Shown here one piece after another: positions 35,314 through 44,900 of a DNA stretch of 64,000 nt; position 1 is the stretch's first letter; every line of letters starts with the position of its first letter. The stretch covers positions 124,001 through 188,000 of the forward strand of contig DASVWI010000040.1 in NCBI GenBank assembly GCA_036389675.1. The letters run 5' to 3'. The notes beneath the pieces are model-generated. The model worked only from the letters and a program-made list of their open reading frames with translations, was not told where the DNA came from and did not search any database. The translations under genes and the position numbers were made by a program. The stretch is from DASQYE01 sp036389675 (GTDB lineage Bacteria > Acidobacteriota > Blastocatellia > Pyrinomonadales > Pyrinomonadaceae).

Positions 35314-35964
35314 ATGAATCGCTATCAACTCAAGTTGTCTCTCGCAAGGGTCGCCTTTTTCACACTAGCGCCGGTCGGCCTCCTGTTGAGCCTCGCAACC
35401 GGGGCATTGGCCCAGCGAGGCGCAGGCTCTTCGGTGAATATGGACAGGGCACGCGAGAGCGGCGTGCGCGAACATCAACAGCAGCTCAACGTGCTGCTCA
35501 ACAGCAAGGAGCCGGGGCACACGGGCGAGGAGCGCCGCCTGCAAGCGATCATAGAGCAGACCAAACAGGACTTCGACAGAATACAGGTTTTAAACCGCGA
35601 ACTTATCAACACGGCGAGCGCCGAAGCAGCCGCTTCGCTCGACTACAAAAGCCTGACCGACATGGCTTCTGAGATCAGGAAACGTGCCCGCCGCCTCAAG
35701 GATAACATCAGCCTTCCTCCGTCCGATGATGCTCAGGAGACGCTCGAAAAGAGAGCGGGCGAGATCAGCCGGGAAGAGATGAAGGGCGCGCTCCTGACGC
35801 TGAGCAAACGCATCGTCAGCTTCACGACCAACCCTCTTTTTCAGACTACTAACGTGATCGACGCGCGCCTCGGCGCAAAGGCCAGCCGCGATCTGGACGT
35901 GATAGTCGAGCTGAGCGCGCAGATCAAAAAGAGCGCCGAGAAGCTCGGCAAGTCTTCACAATAA
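35314..35964 (+). CDS. Secreted helical protein, tandem paralogue B
   Basis: 216 residues, signal peptide (VAFFTLAPVGLLLSLATGALAQ). Aligns along its length with the preceding protein: DYKSLTDMASEIRKRARRLKD, EEMKGALLTLSKRIVSFTTNPLFQ, and the closing ARLGAKASRDLDVIVELSAQIKKSAEKLGK. About 40 percent identity by eye over the last 130 residues, much less before. Its stop overlaps the end of the convergent dehydrogenase gene by 9 bases. Confidence 0.8.
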   Translation: MNRYQLKLSLARVAFFTLAPVGLLLSLATGALAQRGAGSSVNMDRARESGVREHQQQLNVLLNSKEPGHTGEERRLQAIIEQTKQDFDRIQVLNRELINTASAEAAASLDYKSLTDMASEIRKRARRLKDNISLPPSDDAQETLEKRAGEISREEMKGALLTLSKRIVSFTTNPLFQTTNVIDARLGAKASRDLDVIVELSAQIKKSAEKLGKSSQ

Positions 35965-36912
35965 GGAGGTGAGCAGATTGCGCGGCTCGCCTCTCACGAA
36001 CGCTTCTATATTCTCGATCACCTGATCGGCCAGAGCCTGCATCGCCCCGAGACTGGCCCACGCGACGTGCGGCGTCAGGATGAAGTTCGGCGCGTCCAGT
36101 TCCAGCAGCGGATTACCTTCGCGGGGCGGTTCCTTCGTCAATACGTCAAAACCAGCGCCCCCGATTTTCCCTTCGTGAAGCGCCGTGACGAGCGCGCTCT
36201 CAGAGACGAGCCCGCCGCGCGCCGTGTTGATGAGAAGCGCATCGTCGCGCATCAACTCAAGCTCCTCCGTGTCGATCATATTTCGCGTTTCATCCGTCAG
36301 CGGGCAATGAAGGCTCAAGACATCGCTCTCGCGAAGCAGCTCTCTAAAACTCACACGGCCCTGCCTGACAGAATCCGCGCCCTTGTGCTCGCCGACAAGT
36401 ACGCGCATGCCGAACGCTGCGCCCAACCGGCCCACCGCCCGCCCGAGCGCGCCGTAGCCGATGATGCCGAGCGTGCTTTCGTGCAGGTCGCGAATGCCGT
36501 GATTGAGCAGGCAGAACTGTTCGGCGCGCTGCCATGCGCCCGCGCGCAGGTCCTGGCGGTAACTGATCAGATTCCGGCGCAGCGCAAGCACCATGGCAAA
36601 GACGTGTTCCGGCACGGCATACCTCGCATAGTTGCGTACGTTCGAGACGGCTACTCCCGCCCGGCGACAATAATCAAGCTCGACATTATCAACGCCTGTC
36701 GCCGCGACGGCGATGAACCTAAGGCGCGGCAACTCGGACAGTTCACGCTCTCCGAGGCGCACCTTGTTGCAGATGGCTATCGTCGCCTCACGCAATCTGT
36801 CGACGACCTCTTCGGGCCGTGTCGAGGCATACTCCTTCCATTCATGCCTGAAGCCGGGCCGCCGGAAGTTCGCCCTGAACGTGTCGCGCTCTAAAAAAAC
36901 TATTCTTTCCAT
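35956..36912 (-). CDS. D-isomer-specific 2-hydroxyacid dehydrogenase
   Basis: 318 residues of the phosphoglycerate/glycerate dehydrogenase family. NAD-binding GYGALGRAVGRLGAAFG, catalytic Arg in LLINTARGGLVSE, Glu in GAGFDVLTKEPP, and His in ILTPHVAWAS. Substrate not predictable (glycerate, hydroxypyruvate or similar). Convergent with the secreted paralogue pair. Confidence 0.9.
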   Translation of the reverse strand: MERIVFLERDTFRANFRRPGFRHEWKEYASTRPEEVVDRLREATIAICNKVRLGERELSELPRLRFIAVAATGVDNVELDYCRRAGVAVSNVRNYARYAVPEHVFAMVLALRRNLISYRQDLRAGAWQRAEQFCLLNHGIRDLHESTLGIIGYGALGRAVGRLGAAFGMRVLVGEHKGADSVRQGRVSFRELLRESDVLSLHCPLTDETRNMIDTEELELMRDDALLINTARGGLVSESALVTALHEGKIGGAGFDVLTKEPPREGNPLLELDAPNFILTPHVAWASLGAMQALADQVIENIEAFVRGEPRNLLTSLL

Positions 36913-37262
36913 TTCGGATTTTAGATTAACGCTTCGGGAGATTTGAATGTTGGAATAGAGCTGGCAATCTTGCGTCGCTCGCCGATCCGGAATCCAAAAT
37001 TGTCGGTCTAGTGTGCCCGGCGTATTGCATCACGCTTCAATCCTTTTGTCCATCGTAAAAGAATTTGGCCCACCGTGAGGGCCGACATGATAATCTCCGC
37101 AGCGCGCGCGGGCCGGGGTCAGGACAGCGGCACGGGCTTTGTAACTACGGGCCTACTGCTGTAATAATTGCGTCAACACGAACCAAAATTAGACTGGACA
37201 ACGCGTTGTGATATATTAATTGAGTACATCAATCCCCGCTCCGTGAGTTGCGATTAGCGACC
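36913..37262. other. Intergenic region before permease 1
   Basis: 350 bases between divergent genes. The only clear structure is a 12-base palindrome ACAACGCGTTGT (37198-37209) next to a TATATT -10-like hexamer, possibly an operator over the permease promoter. I looked for the ydaO riboswitch core seen before permease 2 and did not find it. Confidence 0.4.
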
Positions 37263-39272
37263 ATGTCACTCTTAGGGAAGAATTCTAAAAGACGATTCAA
37301 GCTCTGGCTGTTTAAGGGCGTCAAGGAAAGGGAAGGCCCGCACGAGAAAGAGGGCCAGCATCACCAGCACCCGTGGTGGCAGGTGATGTGCCTGACGGGC
37401 GTGGACTATTTCTCAACGCTCGGCTACCAGCCCGGCATAGCTTTTGTCGCAGCCGGTGCGCTCTCGCCGATTGCCACGCTGGTGCTCGTACTGCTGACGC
37501 TCTTTGGGGCGCTCCCGATGTACAATCGGGTCGCCGCCGAAAGTCCGCACGGCGACGGCTCGATCTCGATGTTGGAGAACCTGCTCTCGCGCTGGAAGGG
37601 CAAGCTCTTCGTGCTTTGCCTGCTCGGCTTTGCCGCCACCAGTTTTATCATCACCATCACACTCTCGGCGGCTGACGCGGCTGTACACATCGCCGACAAC
37701 CCCTATACGCCGCAAATCCTCGGCAAGCATCACATCATCGTCACGCTGGTCTTGATCGCGGCGCTCGGCGCGGTCTTCCTCAAGGGCTTCAAAGAGGCCA
37801 TCGGCATCGCCGTCATTCTGGTCGTCGTTTACATCACGCTGAACCTCGTCGTCGTCAGCGTGGGCTTTTACCAGATAGCGACGCACCCGCACGAGTTGAC
37901 GGAGTGGAAGGACGCGCTCTTTCAGGGCTACAGCAACCCGATGATGATGATCGGGGCTTCGCTGCTGGTCTTTCCTAAACTGGCGCTGGGGCTTTCCGGG
38001 TTTGAAACCGGCGTCGTCGTCATGCCGCTCGTGCAGGGCGACAGGGCTTTGACGGAAGAAGAGCTGGAGGACATACACTCGACGCGCAGCGCGCGCGTGC
38101 CGCAGCCGAGCGCGAAGGCCCTGCTTGAGGGTCGCATACGCAATACGCGCAAGATGCTTAAGAGCGCCGCCCTGATCATGTGCGTGCTGCTGGTTTCGAG
38201 CAGTATCATCACTACGCTGTTGATTCCCGCCGAAGAGTTTCGCCCGGAAACCGCGACGCAGGAGGCCGGGCTGGCAAACGGTCGCGCGCTCGCCTACCTG
38301 GCACATCATTACCTTGGCAGCGTCTTCGGCACTATCTACGACCTGAGCACGATCACGATTCTGTGGTTCGCCGGCTCGTCTGCGCTCGCCGGTCTGCTGA
38401 ACATCATCCCGCGCTACCTGCCGCGCTACGGCATGGCCCCGGATTGGGCCAAGGCAACCCGCCCTTTGACACTCGTGTTGACCGGGGCATGCTTTGCCGT
38501 GACGCTCTTTTTCAGGGCAGACGTTGAAGCGCAGGGCGGCGCGTATGCGACGGGCGTGCTGGCGCTGATGAGCTCCGCTGCGATTGCCGTCACGCTCTCG
38601 ACGTGGCGAAAGCGTGAGGCCATGCGCTGGCCCTTCCTGCTCATCTCGCTCGTCTTCGTCTATACGACGGTCGCCAATATCATAGAGCAGCCGGAGGGCA
38701 TCAAGATCGCGCTGGTCTTTATCGGCGTCATCGTGCTGGCCTCGCTGATTTCCAGAGTCTGGCGGACGACAGAGCTTCGCGTGGAAAAGGTCGAGCTTGA
38801 TCAAGCCGCAGAGGCTTTTATCGACGAGGCGCGTCACGGCACGATTCGCATCATCACCAATCGTTGCGATAGGGGCGATGCCAACGAGTATCAGCTCAAG
38901 GAGAAGGAGAAACGCGAGGATAACCACATCCCGGCGGACGAGCCCATCATCTTCTTCGAGGTCACGCCGAGTGATGCTTCGGAGTTCTCAGGCGTGCTCA
39001 GGGTCAGAGGCGAGAATGTAGACGGCTACCGCGTGCTGCGGGCCGAAAGCCCTGCCGTGCCCAATGCCATCGCCGCCTTCCTGCTCTATCTGAGGAATAA
39101 GACGGGGAAGCTGCCGCACGTCTACTTCGGATGGAGCGAAGGCAACCCTCTCTCCTACCTCTTAAAGTATATCGCCTTCGGCGAAGGCGACACCGCGCCG
39201 ACCACGCACGAAGTGCTGAGACAGGCCGAGAAAGACCCTGAGAGACGGCCAACCGTCCACGTCGGCGGCTGA
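37263..39272 (+). CDS. APC-superfamily permease, possibly a KimA-like potassium importer (copy 1)
   Basis: 669 residues from ATG at 37263. About twelve hydrophobic segments between residues 50 and 500 begin with WWQVMCLTGVDYFSTLGYQPG; the conserved SPHGDGSISMLENLLSRWKGK and SGFETGVVVMPLVQG loops follow. A cytosolic C-terminal domain of about 170 residues ends in a HYFGWSEGNPLSYLL-like block (VYFGWSEGNPLSYLL). The size and soluble tail recall KimA, the c-di-AMP-controlled potassium transporter, and copy 2 carries that riboswitch. The substrate is an inference; an amino acid is possible. Confidence 0.8.
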   Translation: MSLLGKNSKRRFKLWLFKGVKEREGPHEKEGQHHQHPWWQVMCLTGVDYFSTLGYQPGIAFVAAGALSPIATLVLVLLTLFGALPMYNRVAAESPHGDGSISMLENLLSRWKGKLFVLCLLGFAATSFIITITLSAADAAVHIADNPYTPQILGKHHIIVTLVLIAALGAVFLKGFKEAIGIAVILVVVYITLNLVVVSVGFYQIATHPHELTEWKDALFQGYSNPMMMIGASLLVFPKLALGLSGFETGVVVMPLVQGDRALTEEELEDIHSTRSARVPQPSAKALLEGRIRNTRKMLKSAALIMCVLLVSSSIITTLLIPAEEFRPETATQEAGLANGRALAYLAHHYLGSVFGTIYDLSTITILWFAGSSALAGLLNIIPRYLPRYGMAPDWAKATRPLTLVLTGACFAVTLFFRADVEAQGGAYATGVLALMSSAAIAVTLSTWRKREAMRWPFLLISLVFVYTTVANIIEQPEGIKIALVFIGVIVLASLISRVWRTTELRVEKVELDQAAEAFIDEARHGTIRIITNRCDRGDANEYQLKEKEKREDNHIPADEPIIFFEVTPSDASEFSGVLRVRGENVDGYRVLRAESPAVPNAIAAFLLYLRNKTGKLPHVYFGWSEGNPLSYLLKYIAFGEGDTAPTTHEVLRQAEKDPERRPTVHVGG

Positions 39273-39459
39273 CGACGCAAAGCGTCCGCAAGCAGGGGCA
39301 CGAGAGAAGCTCTCTGTAACTGACAAGGCAAGCGACGAGTGAGCTCTCTCTCTGTCTGCGCTCTCGTCTTTAACAGTTGTCGCGGTGTTGATTTCCATAA
39401 GGGGTGAGCGTAGTATTTTCCGTGTAGCGCGTTTGAATTGACAATTTGTCTGCCGAAGT

Positions 39460-39650
39460 TGCTTGCGCACGCGTGCCGGAGATGCACGCGCGCGTGAGCG
39501 GCACGGGGGAACCAATGTTCTGCTCATCCAAAGGGGCAGGACACGGGGCGCATCATGAGTCGCGCGCGGGGCGAGCACCCGCCGCAGCTCACGTAGGACA
39601 CTTCCAACGTCCGAGCCCGTCAGCTAACCTCGTAGGCGTGTGCGGAAGAG
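39460..39650 (+). ncRNA. ydaO-yuaA c-di-AMP riboswitch
   Basis: In the 535-base gap between the two permeases the plus strand has the two signature cores of the ydaO aptamer: GGGGGAACCA (39505-39514) and CCGTCAGCTAACCTCGTA (39617-39634). The outer helix P1 can form from CTTGCGCACGC (39461-39471) and GCGTGTGCGGAAG (39636-39648). ydaO riboswitches bind cyclic di-AMP and usually shut off potassium-uptake or cell-wall genes. 158 bases remain before the permease start, enough for an expression platform, but no clear terminator was recognised. Confidence 0.9.
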
Positions 39651-39807
39651 ACAGAGAGAGTCCAGCCATCTACATTTCCGTACTGCCGAGGCCACTGTGG
39701 CGCGTGATTTAGCTAATGCGTCTGGTGGCTTTCGTCTGTACGCAGGAAGAGGCCGGATTCTCCGCAGTCTTTCCTGTCTGCTCAATGTTTGACAGGGTGG
39801 GCCAACG

Positions 39808-41793
39808 ATGGCGGTTCTTCAAAGCAGGTCGAAAAGACGATTCAAGCTCTGGCTGTTCAAGGGCATCAAGGAAGTCGAAGGGCCACACGAGCAGGAAGGC
39901 CAGCATCACCAGCACCCATGGTGGAAGGTGATGTGCCTGACGGGAGTTGATTACTTCTCCACACTCGGCTACCAGCCCGGCATAGCGTTTCTGGCGGCGG
40001 GCGCTCTCTCTCCCATCGCCACGATGATCCTGGTACTGCTGACGCTCTTCGGGGCGCTGCCTATCTATAACCGGGTCGCCGCCGACAGCCCGCACGGCGA
40101 AGGCTCGATCTCGATGTTGGAGAACCTGCTCTCGCGCTGGAAGGGCAAGCTCTTCGTGCTTTGCCTGCTTGGGTTCGTCGCCACAGATTTTATTATCACC
40201 ATCACGCTCTCGGCGGCTGACGCCACGGCGCACGTCATAGAAAATCCGTTCACGCCCGAGATCATCAAACATCAGATAGCCATCACGCTCGTGCTGATCG
40301 CCGTCCTCGCCGCGGTCTTTCTCAAGGGCTTCAAAGAGGCCATCGGCATCGCCGTCCTGCTCGTCGGCATTTATCTCTTGCTGAATCTCATAGTGGTGAG
40401 CGTCGGCATCTACGAGCTGGCGCTGCATCCGGTGCATGTGCCCGAATGGAAGGACGCGCTGTTTCGCCAGCATGGCAGCCCCTTCATGATGGTAGGTGTT
40501 GCGCTGCTGCTGTTTCCGAAGCTGGCGCTGGGGCTTTCCGGGTTTGAGACGGGCGTCGCCGTCATGCCGCTCGTAAAGGGCGAGAGGACTCTGACACAGA
40601 GAGAGCTTGAGAACATCCACATCACGCGCAGCTCGCGCGTGGCGCAGCCGAGCGCGAAGGCCCTGCTTGAGGGTCGCATACGCAATACGCGCAAGATGCT
40701 TAAGAGCGCCGCCCTGATCATGAGCGTCTATCTGATCGCGAGCAGCTTTGTCACGACCCTGCTCATCCCGGCCAAAGAGTTCGCCGACGGCGGCGAGGCC
40801 AACGGACGTGCCCTCTCCTTTCTGGCCCATCAATTTATGGGCGACTGGTTCGGCACGGCTTATGACCTGAGCACCATCGCCATTCTCTGGTTCGCGGGGG
40901 CGTCGGCGATGGCCGGTCTACTGAATATCGTGCCCCGTTACCTGCCGCGCTACGGCATGGCCCCGGATTGGGCCAAGGCGACAAGGCCCTTGACGCTCGT
41001 CTTCACGGCCATAGCCTTCGCCGTGACCATTATCTTCAGGGCGGACGTTGACGCGCAGGGCGGCGCATACGCGACGGGCGTGCTGGTGTTGATGAGCTCG
41101 GCGGCGGTCGCCGTCACGCTCTCCGTGTGGCGCAAAGGCGGCGCGTGGTGGGCCTTCCTGCTGATCGCGCTCGTCTTCGGATACACGACCATCGTTAATA
41201 TCATCGAGCGCCCGGAAGGCATCAAGATCGCCTCCTTCTTCATCGGCGCGATTATTATCACCTCGCTCGTCTCGCGCGTGTGGCGCACGACCGAGCTTCG
41301 CGTCAACAAAGTAGAGCTTGATCCGACGGCGCAGGCCATCATAGACGAAGCGCGCCACGGCACGATTCGCATCATAGCCAACCGATGTGACCGTGGCGAC
41401 GCCAACGAGTACAAACTCAAGGAGAAGGAGAAGCGCGAGGATAACCACATCCCGGCGGACGAGCCCATCATCTTCTTCGAGGTCAGCCCGAGCGATGCTT
41501 CGGAGTTTGCCGGTGTCCTTTACGTTATGGGTGATCGCATAGAAGGCTACCGCGTGCTGCGGGCCGAAAGCCCTGCCGTGCCCAATGCCATCGCCGCCTT
41601 CCTCCTGCATCTTCGCAACAAGACGGGGAAGCTGCCGCACGTCTACTTCGGATGGAGCGAGGGCAACCCGCTCTCCTACCTCTTAAAGTATATAGCCTTC
41701 GGTGAAGGCGACACCGCGCCGACCACGCACGAAGTGCTGAGACAGGCTGAGAAAAACCCTGCCAAGCGTCCCTCGGTTCACGTCGGGGGGTAA
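39808..41793 (+). CDS. APC-superfamily permease, possibly a KimA-like potassium importer (copy 2)
   Basis: 661 residues, co-linear with copy 1 and very similar throughout (near-identical first 100 residues, AESPAVPNAIAAFLL and FGEGDTAPTTHEVLRQAEK at the end). Differences cluster in extracytoplasmic loops. Preceded by a ydaO c-di-AMP riboswitch, which supports a role in potassium or osmolyte uptake. ATG at 39808 aligns with the start of copy 1. Confidence 0.83.
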   Translation: MAVLQSRSKRRFKLWLFKGIKEVEGPHEQEGQHHQHPWWKVMCLTGVDYFSTLGYQPGIAFLAAGALSPIATMILVLLTLFGALPIYNRVAADSPHGEGSISMLENLLSRWKGKLFVLCLLGFVATDFIITITLSAADATAHVIENPFTPEIIKHQIAITLVLIAVLAAVFLKGFKEAIGIAVLLVGIYLLLNLIVVSVGIYELALHPVHVPEWKDALFRQHGSPFMMVGVALLLFPKLALGLSGFETGVAVMPLVKGERTLTQRELENIHITRSSRVAQPSAKALLEGRIRNTRKMLKSAALIMSVYLIASSFVTTLLIPAKEFADGGEANGRALSFLAHQFMGDWFGTAYDLSTIAILWFAGASAMAGLLNIVPRYLPRYGMAPDWAKATRPLTLVFTAIAFAVTIIFRADVDAQGGAYATGVLVLMSSAAVAVTLSVWRKGGAWWAFLLIALVFGYTTIVNIIERPEGIKIASFFIGAIIITSLVSRVWRTTELRVNKVELDPTAQAIIDEARHGTIRIIANRCDRGDANEYKLKEKEKREDNHIPADEPIIFFEVSPSDASEFAGVLYVMGDRIEGYRVLRAESPAVPNAIAAFLLHLRNKTGKLPHVYFGWSEGNPLSYLLKYIAFGEGDTAPTTHEVLRQAEKNPAKRPSVHVGG

Positions 41794-41833
41794 CTGAAGA
41801 CGTTGACGGCTTCGGACGTGGCTCGCTCGGGCG

Positions 41834-42292
41834 TCACCTCCCGCCGGCCTTCCTCCAATCCTCGCGCAGACGGTTGGCGACCTCTTCGGCGCGACGCTTG
41901 ACCGGCTCGGCTCTCTTGAAGGGATTCGTCAGCAGGCGGCTGCCGAAGTCTCTGGCCCAGATACGCTGACCGCCGGGCGAGGTCAGACGCACGAAAGCGC
42001 GAGCCTCGGACTTGTTATCAAAGACGCGCACCGAAAGAGCGCCGGTCAGAATCGCGTCCGCGCTCTCTGCCCTCTCGACGACGGTGAATCCCTTTTTCGT
42101 CAACTGCTCTTCGAGCAGCAGACGGAAGCGATCAGCTTCGTCAGCTCCACCCATGTCGCCGACATAGATTTTTTGCACCACCCCGAGCCCGTCCCTGTGC
42201 GCGTCGCTGTCTACGGCGCGCGCCTCTGCGGAAGCGAGCTGAAGATTGGATGAGAAGCTGAGAAGTAGGGCGATGATCAGTATTAATCTCAT
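41834..42292 (-). CDS. Secreted hypothetical protein, CsgG/LpoB-like fold possible
   Basis: 152 residues from ATG at 42292 with GAGGAGA eight bases away; the frame to 42334 is discarded. Signal peptide MRLILIIALLLSFSSNLQLASA. The core (KIYVGDMGGADEADRFRLLLEEQLTKKGFTVVERAESADAILTGALSVRV) resembles periplasmic anticodon-binding-like folds used to sense or assemble envelope complexes, a weak fold-level impression only. Follows the FecR-domain gene. Confidence 0.65.
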   Translation of the reverse strand: MRLILIIALLLSFSSNLQLASAEARAVDSDAHRDGLGVVQKIYVGDMGGADEADRFRLLLEEQLTKKGFTVVERAESADAILTGALSVRVFDNKSEARAFVRLTSPGGQRIWARDFGSRLLTNPFKRAEPVKRRAEEVANRLREDWRKAGGR

Positions 42293-42371
42293 TTTCGGTT
42301 TCTCCTCGATGGTCTCTGAGCTTTCCTGAAGCAATCATTCATCTTTACGGGGAGCTTACGCGCTCCGTCGC

Positions 42372-44678
42372 TTAGTTCGTAGGCGTTTTGCCGCGATCAT
42401 TCTCGGCTGGACGCTCGGGAGCAACATCACGTTCTCTCGGGGCTTCGGCGGGAGGCGAAGGCGTTTCGGGCGGAGGCGGAGGTGAAGACGGCTGAGGCGC
42501 AGGCGTCTCCACTTGTTGCGGGGGCTCTTCCCTTGCAGGCGGCGGCGCTTCCTCTCGCGGCGCGGGCGGTTCAGGCTGAGACACAGGCGGCGCAGGCTGA
42601 GACGCGGGCGGTTCAGGTCTGGGTTCAGGTGTTGACGGCTCAACCCTCGCCGGTTCCGTCTGAGTCGTCTGCGGTTCCTGCCTCTGGACGGGAGCTTCCG
42701 GTCTTTCCGCAGGAGATTCATCTCTTTGTGCCGGGGCTTCCTGTCTTTCAGAGCGTCGTTCCGGTTGAGCCGACGGTTCTTCTCTGTCTTCCCGAGCAGG
42801 TCTTTCGGGTCGCGCCGGGCGTTCTATCCCCTCCGGTCTTTCTCTCCTTTCCGGCCTTTCGGCGGGCGGGGCCGGAGTCTCCGCGGACGGCGATGGCTCA
42901 ACGGTCTGGGGCGGGCTCGCGGGCGCGCCGTCTCTCTGTTCGGGCACGACCGTTTCAACTGTAGAGCCGGGCGAGGGCTCAATGGGGCGTTCGGGTCTGA
43001 GGGGTCGCCCGGGCGTTGGCCCATTGTTAGGGTAGCGACGATCACGCTCGTTGCCGTCGCCCCCTCGATCAAGTCTCGGGCGCGTCTCGCGCTGCGCGGG
43101 GCGTTCCACAGCCCCAGTGCTCCGATCAGCCGGGTTAGCAGTGGTCTCTGACGGGGACGCCGGGACGCGCGGAAGCGGATTGCGACCGTTAAAAAGCCGC
43201 CTGCGTTGTAGCTCTTCATCGAGCGGAACGCCCGGCTCTCTATTGCCCGCGCCAGTCTCCCTCTCGGGTATGGTTGCTGACGGGACTTCGCGAGTGGGTC
43301 GCTCCGTGCCTGCGCGCGGGCGCAGCGGGCGATCACGCGTGGCGACACCATCGGCGTCCGGGCGCGAGATGGGCAGGCGTGGCGTGACGGGCTCGCCCGT
43401 TTCCGCGCGTCTGGCTATTTCGGCGCTCGCCGGTTGCGGGCGGGCAGTATCCCTGCCGAAGTTGCGTGCGGGCAGGCTCGTCACCCCCCCGCGCCAGTGT
43501 GGATTGCCGTGCCTTGGGTTATCACGGTCACGCGTGCGCGGCGGATGGCGGTCGTCTCGCCGGCGGTGGCGGCGGTTGCGCCTGTAAGGGTCATGCTCGC
43601 CGTAGGAGAGCGGATACCATGCGACCTGCTCGTCGGATGATGTCGCGACGTAGACGATGGTGACCAGAGCGGGCCGCCACCAGTTGCGACGGGCGGTCGT
43701 GCCCTGACTGCGCGGAGCCCAGCACCATCTGCCGTTGTAGTAGACCCATCGCCCGTAGTGATAAGGAGCCCAGCCCCATGGCTCGTCGCCTATCCATGTC
43801 CATCCGTAAGGCGGACACCAGCGCCATTGACCGTGGCGGTACGGCGCCCAGTTGTAATAGTTATTGATCACGGTCGCAGAGGGACGCCAGACCCATCCGT
43901 AATCACCCGCGTTAATCCAGTCGCCGTAGGCGTCCAGTTCCTCTGCGCCCCAGATGTCGCTGTCGTAGTAACGCTCGCGCGCATCGTAGCGCAGGCGCTC
44001 GGCAAGGTATCGTTCGCGCTCCTGAACCCAAGTGTCCCAGTCGTCGGAGGCCGACGCTGAGGAGAGCTGCCAGTCGCCTTCCTCCGTACCCCTTGCGACA
44101 AGCTCTGCGCTGCGACCGTCGCGCAACGTAAAGCCGGATGTCTCGGAGTAGATGCGCGCCTGCCCGCCCTCGCGCACGGTCAGACGCACCTCGCCCTCGC
44201 GGCCCGCGTCCAGACGATAAAGGCCCGGCTTCTCCGCGGCCAGTGTCGTCTTCGGAGCATCAATCTCAAAATATTCTTTAGCGCGGTCAAAGCGTGCCAG
44301 ACGCAGAGTGGCCGTGCCCTGAACGAGGCTGAGGGCGATGCCGTCTTCACGCAGGGTGACGATACGCAGCATGGAATCGGCCTGAACGCGAACGTAGTTG
44401 CGCGCGTCAATCTGTATCTCAAGCCGCGCGCCGCGCCCTGTCTGAAGCGTGTCGCCCTCAACCAGCGGCAGATTGAGCGTCGCCCGCTCCCACTCCTTAC
44501 TGCTCGCTCGTCGCAGTATGACTTCACCATTGAGCAGGCTCACACGCACGACGCGCGCGGTCACGTCATACTCGTCAGCTTCGACTTCATCGTCGTCGGC
44601 GCGCGCCAGCTTAGGAAACGAGAGCAGGAGCAGAAGCATGAAGAGAGTGGTGGCGAAAAGAGTTTTGTGGGAACGCAT
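42372..44678 (-). CDS. FecR-domain secreted protein with W/Y-rich (DUF6600-like) repeats and low-complexity tail
   Basis: 768 residues from ATG at 44678, ten bases after AAGGAG; ATG at 44687 is too close to that site. Signal peptide (LFATTLFMLLLLLSFPKLARA), then a FecR-type domain (about 50-200; VSLLNGEVILRR, GDTLQTGRGARLEIQI). The W/Y-rich block around 250-340 (YGDWI, YGWVWRP, WAPYRHGQWRW, YGWTWIGDEPWGWAPYHYGRW) is common in Acidobacteriota. The last about 400 residues are disordered, rich in Pro, Glu and Arg. Probably envelope-located; function unknown. Confidence 0.82.
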   Translation of the reverse strand: MRSHKTLFATTLFMLLLLLSFPKLARADDDEVEADEYDVTARVVRVSLLNGEVILRRASSKEWERATLNLPLVEGDTLQTGRGARLEIQIDARNYVRVQADSMLRIVTLREDGIALSLVQGTATLRLARFDRAKEYFEIDAPKTTLAAEKPGLYRLDAGREGEVRLTVREGGQARIYSETSGFTLRDGRSAELVARGTEEGDWQLSSASASDDWDTWVQERERYLAERLRYDARERYYDSDIWGAEELDAYGDWINAGDYGWVWRPSATVINNYYNWAPYRHGQWRWCPPYGWTWIGDEPWGWAPYHYGRWVYYNGRWCWAPRSQGTTARRNWWRPALVTIVYVATSSDEQVAWYPLSYGEHDPYRRNRRHRRRDDRHPPRTRDRDNPRHGNPHWRGGVTSLPARNFGRDTARPQPASAEIARRAETGEPVTPRLPISRPDADGVATRDRPLRPRAGTERPTREVPSATIPERETGAGNREPGVPLDEELQRRRLFNGRNPLPRVPASPSETTANPADRSTGAVERPAQRETRPRLDRGGDGNERDRRYPNNGPTPGRPLRPERPIEPSPGSTVETVVPEQRDGAPASPPQTVEPSPSAETPAPPAERPERRERPEGIERPARPERPAREDREEPSAQPERRSERQEAPAQRDESPAERPEAPVQRQEPQTTQTEPARVEPSTPEPRPEPPASQPAPPVSQPEPPAPREEAPPPAREEPPQQVETPAPQPSSPPPPPETPSPPAEAPRERDVAPERPAENDRGKTPTN

Positions 44679-44842
44679 AAGGCACATGCTCCTTTACGAA
44701 TGGAACGGACAGGGAAGCGGGCCGCCTCAGTGCGGGCGCACAACGGGAAAGATGAAAAAGGGCATGCGCGCCCGAAGAGAAGCACTCTGCGAGGGGTGTT
44801 CTTCTGGTGAAGGGCGCGAGAGCAAAGCCCGTGCCCGCCGAA

Positions 44843-44900
44843 GGAGCGGCGTGCCCGGCGGCTTATCTTTCAGGGATTTCCCCCCATGAGCCGCCGCTCC
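44843..44900 (-). promoter_or_regulatory. Structured leader of the FecR-domain gene
   Basis: In the 496-base gap upstream of the FecR gene, GGAGCGGCG (44843-44851) pairs with CGCCGCTCC (44892-44900). GGCGGCT (44857-44863) pairs with AGCCGCC (44889-44895), which overlaps the first partner, so the two helices compete. A TATAAT -10 for leftward transcription at 44961-44966 would place this in a leader of about 275 bases. It matches no riboswitch I recognise. Confidence 0.45.

Noticed and set aside
36913..37262. Second ydaO riboswitch before permease 1
   Set aside because: Neither the GGGGGAACC core nor the CCGTCAGCTAACC core is present.
37413..38927. 504-codon leftward open frame opposite permease 1, and a similar one at 39709-40833
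   Set aside because: Both are mirror frames of the two permease genes; their mutual similarity only reflects the permease duplication.
44843..44900. Selenocysteine tRNA (selC) candidate because of the 9-bp GC-rich stem
   Set aside because: Too short, no T-loop (TTCGA) and no UCA anticodon arm.
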